From NCBI GenBank assembly GCA_900074885.1, contig FJUW01000106.1, positions 1 to 58,275 on the forward strand: DNA of 58,275 bases. Direction: 5' to 3'. Below the pieces are notes generated by a model. It was not told the origin of the DNA, searched no databases, and was given only the letters and a program-made list of their open reading frames with translations. Below, one piece after another: positions 33,383 through 44,425 of the stretch. This DNA comes from Rhynchosporium graminicola. Its lineage: Eukaryota > Ascomycota > Leotiomycetes > Helotiales > Ploettnerulaceae. Numbering within the stretch: the stretch's first letter is position 1; each line of letters opens with the position of its first letter. The translations under genes and the position numbers were made by a program.

Positions 33383-36300
33383 ATGGTACAGCATGCACTT
33401 TTGAAGCTATTGTGCGTGGTGTCTACTGTCACCGCCTCGAACTTCACCAATGGACCTGGAGGAAGACTCAGCAACGGAGGTCATACGCCTGGCTATGAGC
33501 CCATTATTGAGCTCTCAGAGGTTCTGATTGCCAGTGAAATTGGCGAAAATAGCACAGCTCTGCATCCACATACATCTCCCAACAACCTGACCGCACGCTC
33601 TGACCCTTCAAGTCTGTTCAAACGCCAGGACAATCGCCCGGACGGAGCTCTGAAATGCTCGTCCACGGAGAAGTGTATTGATGGTAGTTGCTGCGGTGCT
33701 GTATGGGCTTCCAAGAACTTTGTAGTCTGTTTTACTAACTTATACACAGGGTGGTACTTGTGGCTACAAAGACTTGCATTGCGGTGCAGGATGTCAGAGT
33801 AACTGTGGTGCCAAAGCAATGTGCGGAATCGATAGTAAAGACGGTGCTGAAACATGCGGATTACAGCTTTGTTGTTCTTACTACGGGGTGATAAAAACCC
33901 AAAAATCAAAATCCACGTGCGACTGCTGACTCAACTCAGTGGTGCGGAACAAGAGACGTTCACTGTATTGACCCAGAGCCTCTAATTGGCAAGACTCCGT
34001 GCCAGCAAGGATTCGGTGGATGTACAATCAAACCATCACCAGAATGTAGCCCTGACAAAGCTGGAGATAGCGGCTGGAGGCGAATTGCATACTATGCAGG
34101 ATGGTCAGTGAAATCTTGCCAACGATATTGAAATATATTAATTTGTCTAAAAGGAACTCGCGAGACCGTAAGTGCGACCGAGTCTATCCACAAAACATCA
34201 ATACAACAGGTCTCACTCATCTGATGTATTCGTTCATGTAAGTTCCCTTGCTTGATGGAGGAAAAGATTCAAGACTGACTCTTCTCTAAATAGTGGGTTT
34301 GACCCAGTCACCTTCCGAATCGTGGCGGACCCTGGAGACGTCTCTCTTTTCAGGTCATTCACAAGTCTAGGATCATCCACGTGCGTATATAAATACTCAG
34401 AAGACATCCGACGATTCCAGAGAGGTGTTTCAAATGCTCTGACTAATGCAAGATAGATTGAAAACCTGGGTTGCCGTTGGCGGTTGGTCGTTCAATGTAA
34501 GTGGGCCTCTTACCGCATTGGAAAATAGACCAACAGAGTATCTATAGGATCCTGGAGATACAGCAACAGCATACTCAGACATGGTGTCGACATACGAAAA
34601 TCGAGCAGCGTTTATTAGCTCTCTCATTGAGTTTATGGATGTAGGTGCCCCATAGTATTATATCCAAGTACCTAAAATTGATACTGCTGGGTAGAAATAC
34701 GGATTCACAGGTGCCGACATAGATTGGGAATATCCAAGTAATCCAGAGCGAGGTGGACGAAAAGAAGACAAAGAAAATTTGGTCGAGTACGTATTACTGA
34801 TGATCCTCAGTTTTTGCCGACTGGTGACTGCCTCATTCGGAAGCTTGTCCTTATGGATAGACTGAGCACAGGTGCTGACGCACAAGTATAGGCTCATGAA
34901 AGATATGAAAGCGGCATTTGGATTCCGTTATGGTAAGTATCATATCCGTACTTCTACTTAACTGCTAACACTACTAGGTGTTTCCGTTGTACTCGCTCCA
35001 GACTATTGGTATCTTCAAGGTAGTTCAACTTATTTTACAAATATTTGGTTCCTGTTTTCTGGGCCTCATTCACAGTCAGCATTTACAAAGCTCGAGTGGA
35101 GTGGCACGATCACGTGACTTACTCGTTTAAGAAGATTGAGTAAACAAATGCTGATCTTTCATTCCCTAGGTTTTTCCCCAGCAGCCATGGAACAATATGT
35201 CGATCACTTAGGGTTTATGGCATACGACTTACACGGCTCATGGGACTCGGAAAACGCACTCGGAAGTCTGATGCGTCCCCATACAGATATTCGAGATATT
35301 GACAATGGATTGACACCTCTGTGGTTTGATGGCGTGGATCCTAAGAAAGTCGTCATGGTATGTATCTCTTGAGACATAGCCAGGAGGACCTAAAGAGCTA
35401 ATTTGGAACAGGGAATTGCATACTACGGGAGAACATTTACTGCTGCAAGTACCGACTGTGGCGTCATGGGATGTGGCTTTAGTGGCCCCGGGGATGCATA
35501 TGGCTGCACGAATTATAAAGGTGTTCTCTCCAACATGGAAATCAGGAAAATCATCAAGGAAACTGGAGCCGAACCATTCTTGCTAGAGGGAGCAATGGTA
35601 AAAGAGTTGGTCTACAATGTTGACCAATGGGTCGCCTACGATGACTACGAGACGATTGCTTTGAAAGAGCGTTTTGCACGCAAAAGGTGAGTTCATAGCC
35701 ATCTCATCATTCCTTCTAGAATCTGAAGTTACTCGAAAGCCTTCTATATAACCAAGGGGTGAGATCGTTATTTCATATCGTGGTCATCGAGCTAACACCA
35801 TCAATGCAGATGTCTCGGAGGTACCATGATCTGGTCGATAGATTATGACTCCCCAACGAGTGACAATGGTGCTCTCCCATCCGAAGATGGTGATAAGAGT
35901 TGCACGCTTTGCTCCAAGTTCGAGCCGGAAAAGTGGGATTCGTGGGATCCGGCTGATTTGTCGTCTATCAAAAAGCTCGCGGCCATTGGAGACTCATACT
36001 CTGCAGGTATTGGTGCTGGTGATAGACTAGGGAGCATTTATGATGCTCTGAAAGGCGGCACTGGTCAGTGATTTCTCTTGTGAAAGCGAAAACCTGTCTG
36101 ACACATTGATCAAATATTTGCTGACTCTTCGTGCAAACAGATTGGTACGTGTGAACCCGCAGGAGTTCGAATTTCCTTCCAGCGGAGTTTCAAATGGCTC
36201 ATGTATATGTTGGAGAGGGACTTACTAACTTTATGGTAACTGCAGGGGTTGTAGCAGGTACCAAATGGCTCACCCGGCGATGGTCAGCAGAGATTCACGC

Positions 36301-38701
36301 CTTGGAAAGCCCGCGTTTCAATTCAAGTCGTGCTCTGGTGCCGTTGCGGCAGACATCGTTAAGAATCAGATTCCTGAGCTCGAAACTAATCAAGATGCGA
36401 TCTTGCTCTCTGTTGGTAAGCCTCCGCTCAAAAGGAACGTCGACGACGACCAACGGCCATTAGTCACGGTGACTTGGTGAATTATCTAACTAAGATCCGA
36501 ATAGGTGGCAACGATGTCGAATTGGTCGAATTACTGAACCAATGTATCTATCAACTCAGCGTTCTCAATTCCGAGCAAGTTGAATTAGCAAAGATCATGG
36601 CAGAGTTGGATGGAGACTATGCGTGGGCTAAAGGTTACGATTTCGACGCGCTAGGTCGAGGGTGCGAGGGACAAATCGCAAGAACGCAATCCATCGCACA
36701 GAGCAAAACGTTTCGAGACAGCCTCGATCAGGTAGTCTCTGACGCTAAGAAAAAGCTTTCTTCCGGGTAAGTCTCAAACCTCGAATACTTCGTACCGCTG
36801 CTGATAGAATTTGTTAGAGGTAAAATATACTGGACAGGGTAAGTTCAGTTCTGATTGCTCTCTGAACTCTTTTCTAACCATTGACCATTATAGTTATGGC
36901 AAATTCTTCTCGACAGAATCCACAGATTGTGACAAAGTCGTAAGCAAACTCACCAACCCAGAATGCCGGCCATTGCTAACATTCAACCTATCTAGACCTG
37001 GACAACTTGGCTCTATGTGAGTGGAAACAAAAGACAGTAAAGTCCGAGGATGATGACTACTAAACGTATTTCAGAAAGGGACCAACGCTGGCGAACCAGC
37101 TGCATATCTTGTAAGTTTCACCAAGGCCAAAGCCTCTTCATCTAGATTGAATCACGCAGCTTGTGAAGATGACAGCTTTTCATCCTTGAGGAAATTCTTG
37201 CTTTAGCCTGGACTGACGAGTCTGTTAAACAGACCAAGTCCCGCCGTCAAGCCATGAACAATCTAGTGGATATTGTAAACAATCAGATTGTAAGTCTTTT
37301 TCTTTCGACGACTACCTGACACTTTAGAGTGTAAATGATCATCACATACACCAGTTCTCTGCTGCATTGCGAGTAACCAACGGAGAGAATTTCCTGGTCG
37401 TCGAAATTACTAACTATTTAAAAAGAGGGAGGCCGTGATTCGGGCTGGAAACAGCGTAAGATATGTCGACTGGGACTCTGAACTACAAGCTCGTCATGGT
37501 AGATTCTGTGAGTCTGGGGTCGACGAGGCAACGAAAGAAAGTAACTCAAGAGTCGGTCTGATGTTCTATGAGTAAGTATGAACGAGATCACAGCTTCTCC
37601 TTCCCTGCGTGTCACATTCTGAAGAGATACTTATTCAATTAGGCTCAACTCCTTCGACACCCTTGGAAACTCCCCATGGAAACGAGAGTCCGCTGAGGAG
37701 CTCGAAGGCACATTTATGGCCGATCTGAGTATTATGGGACAAATACAGTTGTTTGTGGATCCTAATGTAACGCCCAATCACGCATACCAGACATCCTCAT
37801 CTGTAGCTCTAGCATCAACTAAATCCGGAGACGCCAGAGCTGGAATTTTCGCTCCGATTGTTGATGGGTGCGTTTTACCTTCTTCTGACGCGATATCAAT
37901 CACAGGGAGTTGAGATTTGCTAATCATTATAACCGAATTTGTAGGTACCGAAGAGTTTTTCATCCACAAATCGGAGGCCACCTCATGATCGCGGATCTGA
38001 TAATAGACAGAATGGTAGTAGATCGTCTTATTGACAACGGCTATGAGAAGTACAAGTTCGATGAGAAAGCTTGCGAGTCAGTAAAATCTCTCTATGGCCA
38101 AGTGACTCTACTCAGCTAACACAATACTTACCAGGAAACCTTCTACCACCCCTTCAAACCCAGCGCCAAGTACTCCTAAAAATGCTTTGAATATCATTCG
38201 TAAGTCTGAAATGTTTTCCTTTTCTTGCAAGGCATGCTTCAATTAAAGACACGAGCGTCAAGTCTTCAACTGTATTTACCTCATCCAGAAAACACTGTAC
38301 TAACAAGCTACGCAGTCGATATGCGCATCTACGAAAGACAAGACATAGCTTGGACGGAAAGCAGATACAAATGGCTCTTTTACTCGGTCCCCTACGGCAC
38401 TGGATCAGAATGCAGCAGCGATCCTGGACCAATCGCCCAAGCCCCTGGCGGTACCGGTACCCGCCCTAAATGGCCAGCTGGCACCTATAACATCCAGACG
38501 CAGGATGGAGTTTGCCAGTACAAAAATGACGGAAACGATAACCCAGGTGCGGTTTGGTGTGGCTCAACTGCGCATAGCTGCAAGGCACATGCGCATAAGG
38601 ATCAACCAATATATGCTGACATGACTTGTGGCAAGAATTTCCCCCTGGGTGATAATGAGAAGCTTGTGACTCACCGGGCTGTTGTTGCTTGTGAATGGTA
38701 G
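33383..38701 (+). CDS. Secreted CBM18-GH18 chitinase fused to an SGNH/GDSL hydrolase and a cysteine-rich C-terminal domain
   Basis: The predicted enzyme cleaves chitin and carries a second esterase/deacylase-type domain. My model has 27 exons and 1144 aa, with every phase matching: 33383-33700, 33750-33887, 33940-34103, 34154-34237, 34294-34380, 34457-34496, 34548-34640, 34695-34786, 34892-34932, 34978-35019, 35170-35357, 35412-35686, 35810-36063, 36141-36144, 36246-36415, 36505-36766, 36818-36838, 36894-36939, 36996-37016, 37075-37110, 37176-37289, 37355-37372, 37426-37571, 37643-37867, 37945-38049, 38135-38199, 38316-38701. Domains in order: signal peptide (1-20); Kex2-type site LFKRQDN (KR at 80-81); CBM18-like cysteine clusters (about 92-190); GH18 barrel (about 200-535) with catalytic D316-I-D318-W-E320, MAYD (383-386) and final strand GGTMIWSID (524-532); SGNH domain with GDSYSAG (Ser583), FKSCSGA, GGND (664-667) and FHPQIGGH (His966/His972); a Ser/Thr/Pro linker; and a C-terminal domain ([14 protein letters not shown] to VACEW) like that ending subgroup-C killer-toxin-like chitinases. 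The weakest splice is GTACAA at 38,050. Confidence 0.88.
36141..36144 (+). other. Proposed 4-nt microexon (ATTG) in the SGNH domain
   Basis: It is bounded by ...AAACAG on the left and GTACGT on the right. Including it turns GGCACTG + ATTG + GGGTTGT into a conserved-looking G-T-D-W-G-C-S-R-Y reading and keeps the frame. Joining 36,063 straight to 36,246 would throw the following CSRY and SCSGA motifs out of frame. Confidence 0.6.
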
Positions 38702-40323
38702 TTTGCTTGATGCATCTTTTGTAGTAACACTAGATTCAATTCCTGGAAATAGCTTTTGAACTGGGAAATTCTTGGATTGCTCAAGGCTGTGAATTGTGAA
38801 TGCATGACAAAATCTCCCCCCCAATATTTAGACTTATGAATTGACAATTGTAGTGGTACAAGTAACTCCAGATTAAGTATCTACTTAGTAGGTCTTCCTT
38901 TGCATTGTGAATATCCTACTGAAGCTAGGTGATATCGAGTGATAATCTTACAAAAGTTTACCTTCGTGTGTGGATGGGCTTGATGATCTGCTACGCACGA
39001 GTCGTGATGCAAAACATGCTGAACAAAATCACAGCTACATCACCTCCAACAATCACAACCAATATTCTCCTATTGTCTGTTCTACCTCTAACCGAATTGG
39101 TAACTCAGAACAATCATCAATGCTGGCGCAACTGCGGTCATAAATTCTCACGTGGACACCATTAAATACGCCCCTGACGGTGGCAGAAGCTGTACTGGTA
39201 ATTAACTGACGCTGAGTTCCCAGAATGTACTTCCCAGGCAGCAGAACGATGCGTTCAATGAGGAAGCAACGATGACTCCCACAATTGAGACGCCTCGTGC
39301 TGGGGAAATTATCGATGATCTTCTGGCCGTCCCAGGCGTGGATGGAAATTTGAATGGCTCAAATGATCTCTGCACGGATGCGGGAATTCTGGGGCAGTAC
39401 GACTATACATTGTACCAGGATACACGACCGTGCTTGTAGGAAAGAAAGCAGGAAAGTCCAATGATATTGGATGAATTGGTGGGAGACAGGATTTATCGGA
39501 AAATTGGATTGCTCTGGGTACTGCGTAATGTTTGAGCTGTGGAGATGGGCCAATGGATGATGCTGAGACGCGAAGGATTGCAAAGAAATACAGAGCTACG
39601 AGCGTGAGGATGCAGAAGACGAGAGAAAGTGGAGGTTCTTATCGGTACGAGTAGATGGATTTGTGTGTGAGAAACATGCCAAACCTCCAAGGTGTGGGGG
39701 CTGGACAGTCACATCATTGCTCTCCATATGTTACGGTAGAATACTCAATTGTGTATTTTTTTCTTTTTCTTTAGAGAAAAAAGGGGTCTGAGGTCGTGGA
39801 AGGATATCAGATCATCCTGTCGTCACGATTCAGGCAAGGTGCCTTCTGCTATGGAAAATATCCCGACAGCTTGCTTCAGCAAAGCTTCGTCTTATTCGCC
39901 TGTATAAACATGACTTATTGCATCATTTCGACCCGATGAGGCAGAAGTAGTAGTCTCTTTCAATGAGCGTTTGTGTGTGTACGAGGGTCCACGCTCTTCA
40001 TAGCTAGGCCATGAATTCTTGTTCCCAGAATCAAAGCTGTCGCGTAAAGCTCGTTTTGAGGCATTTAACATATGAACATTAAACCTCGGTACATATCAAT
40101 ATCGGTGTGTGAGATACGTTCAATCTTGTTACTCTTAACCACCGTACTCACGGAAATTCGAGGCAGTCAAGGCGAAGTTTTCAGCAGAAAGGCTTCAATT
40201 CTTCGTTTGGCGAAAGGACAATACTGCACTTGAAGTAAACAGGTGAGATGCCCTGGCGATTCATTAAGATTGATTGTACGCTTGAAATATTACCACCCGT
40301 AGCCATTTGCCACGATCCCTACC
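38702..40323. other. Convergent intergenic region between chitinase and S41 peptidase, with coding-like remnants
   Basis: The stretch lies between the two 3' ends. The two frames discussed under the separate entry (38,929-39,439) look partly coding. The rest, including a T/C-rich tract near 39,757-39,775, shows nothing recognisable. Confidence 0.45.
38929..39439 (+). pseudogene. Possible remnant of a secreted-protein gene downstream of the chitinase
   Basis: One plus-strand stretch ending at the TAG at 39,437-39,439 reads PTIETPRAGEIIDDLLAVPG, then VDGNLNGSNDLCTDAGILGQ. Such phrases look like real protein, and DDLLAVPGVDG resembles tails seen in proteins near subgroup-C chitinases. No start codon, complete intron set or full domain can be assembled. 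I treat it as a possible gene remnant; a short unannotated gene is the alternative. Confidence 0.25.
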
Positions 40324-42515
40324 TTACTTTCCAACTGCACACTTCTTCCCATTCCAAGCTACATCAGCGGCCGCCTTCCACGCCTCACGCGGATCGTAAG
40401 TCATCGCCTTCGTGTAGAAAAGTCGGCAATCAGCTTCCTCTCTGACAAAATTCGAACCAACCCCCTTGTCTGGCCCAGTACCCAGCTGACTTGGCTTGAT
40501 GACATCTCTGGAGCTGAAGCGATTGGACGGCAGTCTGTCAAGAGCAGTTTGCGTGAATTTTTTCAACGAAGCTCTCTGTTCCTTTGTTGTCGCAAACTGC
40601 ATGATGGTCTGAGCGTAGGACAATATCGTGCCTATGTCTGTGCCTTCAGGTCCCGTCGTTCCTCCAATTCCTTGCATAGAGGTAAGCGTCGGTCGACCGC
40701 CGATGACAACGGTCTTCACCTTGGCCTGTTGCGCCATATTTGTTGCAAAGATGGGACATGGGCTGGAACACATTCCGTCATGTAGTAAGACAATATCGGA
40801 GGCTGCAAAAGGAGGTATTTTGAAGTTCGAGCGGGAACCCAGACCGGTAATTTGTAATCCGAAACCATCAGTCGCGCTACTAATACGAGGATTTGACAGG
40901 TTAAAGCGCATTATGTCAGTGAAGTTGTCGCCTTTGTGTAAGATAGGTCCGTATTTCGCTTGATAACTGGGGAAGTTCTGGTTTTTGATGTTGATCTCGA
41001 AATGTTGGTAGTTGTAAACGCTTTCAGCAATGGCAACCTCGTCCGGTGTCGCGGTTTTGGCATTGTAGTGAGCGAAATGGGGTCCGGAGCCGATTTGGGT
41101 CATGGTATTGAAGCCCTCGTTTTCACGGATACGGTTGTAATCTAGGATGGAGAGCGGCGGGAAGAACTGCTTAAAGAGGTCATAGGCAAGGAAGTAGGAG
41201 CCGTCTGTACTGCTAGAGAGATCGACGATTATTTTCTTCTTGTCCGCTTTCGCACGGGCAAGAAATTTCTCGGCGATTGCCTGGAAAGCTTTCACCTCGT
41301 TGGGGTACCAGTCCAGCACAGAGAGGACAGCGATATTGGTGTAGCCGGGAGCGTCCATATAGTAGCCGACGATTGAATCCTCTGACGTGTCGGTCATCTG
41401 CTTCGGATACGCATGTCTTCGGGGAATGTCGACGGCGTGGATCGAGGCAGTCTCGTTCACCTCCTTGCCTGTGCAGAAACGGTTGTAGAAGCTCTGACCG
41501 TCCGTCACTCCCGCAAAGCTGTCCCTTATCCTCGCATAGTTGTCATAAGTCCGGGTGGTGCCATTCTCAAATGTGAGTGTGGTGGTAGGGCCTTCGAAGA
41601 TCATAGCACCCGCGCCCAATCCTTGGAATTCACCCAGGTTGTTTCCAGATGCTTCGCCTGCCACTGAGTACATGTAGCTATTGTAACCAGCGTCGTGATC
41701 TGGATACCCTGAGGATTTAGCGACGAGTTTGTCGATGTACGCCGCCGCGGGCATCCCGTTGATAACCTTAACCGCAGAGCTCTTAGGATTGGTTTTAACT
41801 TCGTCTGTTGTTATTGTCAGTATTTTATTTTGCTCTTCGCACGATCTGCAGATTCATATACCCCGAATGTAGATCTTAGGAAGTTGACAACCCTCCTCAA
41901 CGTAAGAAACTAGCGCAAGGTGCTGCGGTCGATAGAAAGTGATGGCGTTCCCCAGAATGTCGGGTATAGCAGTGAGAAAAGCATCGTGAGCAGAACCAAT
42001 AACCTTGTAGAAATCGGTCATGTACGAGTATTCACTGGTGTACTTGTCGTTCTGCAGCTTCTGCCTGATCTGAGCCAATTCTTGGAGCACGTCCACAGCA
42101 GCATAAGAGTAGCTTGAGGGTGGACTTTTAAGGTCCGCGAGAGCTGACGTTCATATTAGTACAGATAATGCAAGGCGGTTGACAGTTGAACTTACTGCTC
42201 TGCCACTCCACATAAGGGATATACGAGTCAATGAAAGCGATAGCGTTCTCCTTGTGCAGCGGGACTGACATGAGGCAGTCATAGCCTAATTGTGCAGGTA
42301 ACAGTGGACGAGCTAGTTGTGCTGTTAGAAACTCGAATCCAACCATGACTGGGAGGTCATTTACCTCCTGGGTCAGCTTGAAACGCTGCCTTCACTTTGT
42401 TTCTGATCTCTCCGCATGGGGTCGTCTGCCGACGTTCAGTAAGTGCAGACGGATGCGCGTTAGCAAGCGGGATGCCCAAGGCACCCGCAAGAACAATTAA
42501 AGGGAGTCCAAGCAT
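40324..42515 (-). CDS. Secreted S41-family (CPAF/UstP-like) peptidase-like protein
   Basis: Four exons (42515-42365, 42321-42196, 42143-41862, 41804-40324) give 679 aa. The introns are 43, 52 and 57 bp. The chosen start (42,515) begins directly with a signal peptide (MLGLPLIVLAGALGIPLANA). An in-frame ATG at 42,560 would add 15 polar residues in front of it. The N-terminal half has the CPAF-like region (YDCLMSVPL, VEWQSTLADL, GSAHDAFLTAIPDIL). The C-terminal half has the tail-specific-protease fold features: a strand KKIIVDLSSSTDGSYF and a nucleophile region LLHDGMCSSPCPIF, with the likely serine at about 533-534. The last residues include paired cysteines (DCRLFY, KKCAVGK). Fungal relatives include secreted peptidases and UstP-type enzymes that process RiPP precursors. 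I see no precursor peptide gene nearby, so general extracellular proteolysis is the default reading. Confidence 0.88.
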
Positions 42516-43989
42516 GATTAAGAAATAGAACGAGTGTGAATGCTTGACTTGGTGAACCAAGGACGGGGAGTCGGAGCCTCTTTAATAAAATGTCAGACCC
42601 TCCTGTTCATCCCCCATCGGTACGAAAGCACTTCTTCATAATCCACCCATTGTTTATTGAATTTAAAATTGGATCTGAAGCCCCGAGTTCAATATCTCGT
42701 GTCTGGAGCTGTAATTTCTTCAAAGCATTCCACGATGCTTCGCTGAAGGTCTAAAATGCACTAGGTAAGAAGCGAGCCAATCAAAGTCATGGATTGATCT
42801 CCAAGTCTTCTATCTAGAACTCTAAATTGACCCTTTAGCCAAGATTGGGGAACTGTACGCGCACCACGTTGCAAATGTCATTTGTCGCTAATTATATATA
42901 TGTGTGGACCCTGCTTGTCTGCGCGAACTGCTTGATCTCAGGATGCATAATATTAGTTATTAAACTTCACATACAATGTGCGGGTTCGGCATCAGGCCTC
43001 TTGGCATACATAGAATTACAAGCCGAGGTGTTCAAGCCTTACATTTCAGGGGCAGCGGTGATAGTTGGAAGCTCACCCACCTACCTGAGCTCACCCTGAG
43101 CCACGAACTGAATCACAAAGCTCATGGAGGCTCGCCGTGACCAGAGAATTGGGGCCGGATGTCAGCCATGAATACGCAGGACAGTATGATTATGACATGA
43201 TTCGGGAAGCTTTTGATTTGGATATTTTACGGGCGGAGTTCCTGACATTGAAAAGCTCACTGCGACAAAAAGGAGACAGATATTCGCCGAGCATGGCGAT
43301 GCCAGGTAATACGTAGCGGTTGAGTGTTATCAATGTGGAACAACCGGATACCCCGGCCCCACAATTGGAACCCTTTTTTCCTGCACCAATTTGCATATAA
43401 AATATAGTATGTAAGGCCGAGAACACACACACTAAGTAAGAGCAGCCGAAAATGACAATATTTTGGTTTTTGTATTAGTCCAACTCGGTGGCTATTGCGT
43501 TTTGCCGAGGGTTATAAAGTTCAACCCCTGAATTTGAGCTGATAATACTCAACCACTGCATCCCCGTACGGACGCTATTGGCATCCCAAAATAAATGAGA
43601 AATTGAAGTTTGTTTATTTGACTTCTTCTGTTAGAAGCTTCCTGTGATACATTTCCGGGGCCGTATCCTCTTGACGGGAGGAAGGTACTTCCGGACGATC
43701 TATTTCGTGCAAAATACCTCCCAACACGTGCAGATGATCTACTTGGTAGGTAGGATAAAGAAACACATACCCTGAAGATCACTAGAAGAATATTCTCCGC
43801 CATGTTCAGAAAATTTGCAATTGCACATGGGCATATGGCCTTAATAAGTCTCGTGCTGATGGAGACAGGGAAAGGGTGAATCTCGAGTATAAACAAAATT
43901 TGCCCCATATCAAGGACGTGCGGAAATTAAGATCGATTATTCAAGAGATCGATTAGACAGGGGTCCGAATGTTCGCAGTAATATATATA
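42516..43989. other. Intergenic region from the S41 promoter to the right repeat arm
   Basis: The first 100 bases hold the S41 promoter, with an AT-rich TTTAATAAAAT block near 42,580. The rest has no complete gene. One coding-like fragment (43,137-43,316) is entered separately. A dinucleotide tract (TA repeat) at 43,981-43,989 marks the boundary with the transposon arm. Confidence 0.5.
43137..43316 (+). pseudogene. Coding-like fragment without start, product unknown
   Basis: An open frame with protein-like composition (GQYDYDMIREAFDLDILRAE, then SSLRQKGDRYSPSMAMPG) ends at the TAG at 43,314-43,316. It has no ATG at its left and no recognised domain. It could be a remnant exon. Confidence 0.25.
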
Positions 43990-44425
43990 CTAGCCGGTTC
44001 CCCGACAGTTTCGCTCGGGACTCGCTTACTATCGGGACATGCAAATGCCTCGCACATGCAAACGCCTCGCTCTCGGTATTATATCGGTAAAGTATTTTAG
44101 GTGCTTTCCCTGCTAAAATTCTTCTAATTTCAATATTAAATAACTACTCTAATTTATTAATAATATATAATCTTTTCTAGTATAAAATTGATCTCTATTA
44201 TCTTCACTCTTAGAGCTTTCTACTATAAGTGCTACTAGTAGCGACGATTCCAAATATCGATCATACTCTAGCTCCTTCTCTTATATAGCTCTACTAGGCT
44301 CATATAATATCTATATATCTTAATCGTAATCGCTATCGCCGAAGATATCTACTTCAAACTATAGCTTAGAAGCTAGTAGATCAGGGTAGCTTTCTTCAGT
44401 AGAAAGTATAGTTTCAGCGACTATA
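43990..44425 (-). mobile_element. Possible Helitron 3' terminus and interior fragment
   Basis: On the minus strand the sequence ends with an imperfect hairpin (CCCGAGCGAAACTGTCGGG; stem arms at 44,001-44,005 and 44,015-44,019), five bases, then CTAG followed by T of a TA-repeat target. A hairpin close to CTRR and insertion between A and T are the Helitron 3' signature. Inside lies a 2x17-bp direct repeat (44,039-44,072), then decayed sequence with a partly readable minus-strand frame (RDQFYTRKDYILLIN). I see no Rep/helicase motif and no 5' TC end, because a Gypsy element begins at 44,426. Confidence 0.4.

Noticed and set aside
38102..38180. Premature stop (TAA near 38,180) making the chitinase fusion a pseudogene
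   Set aside because: That reading needs a 33-bp or 54-bp intron in phase 0. Using GTACAA at 38,050 gives an 85-bp intron with a CTAAC branch site, a typical Ser/Thr/Pro linker, and an open frame to the end of the C-terminal domain. The junction should still be verified.
40324..42515. S41 peptidase as part of a ustiloxin-type RiPP cluster
   Set aside because: No repeat-containing precursor peptide, DUF3328 (UstY) oxidase, tyrosinase or methyltransferase gene is visible in the gene island.
43478..43540. tRNA-like sequence (A-box-like ACTCGGTGGC and B-box-like AGTTCAACCCC)
   Set aside because: No acceptor-stem pairing, cloverleaf or sensible anticodon arm could be drawn. At most it is a degenerate SINE-like or chance match.
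43549..43908. 119-codon minus-strand open frame as a gene
   Set aside because: No domain, signal or intron support, and its composition is not protein-like. It overlaps no recognised motif.
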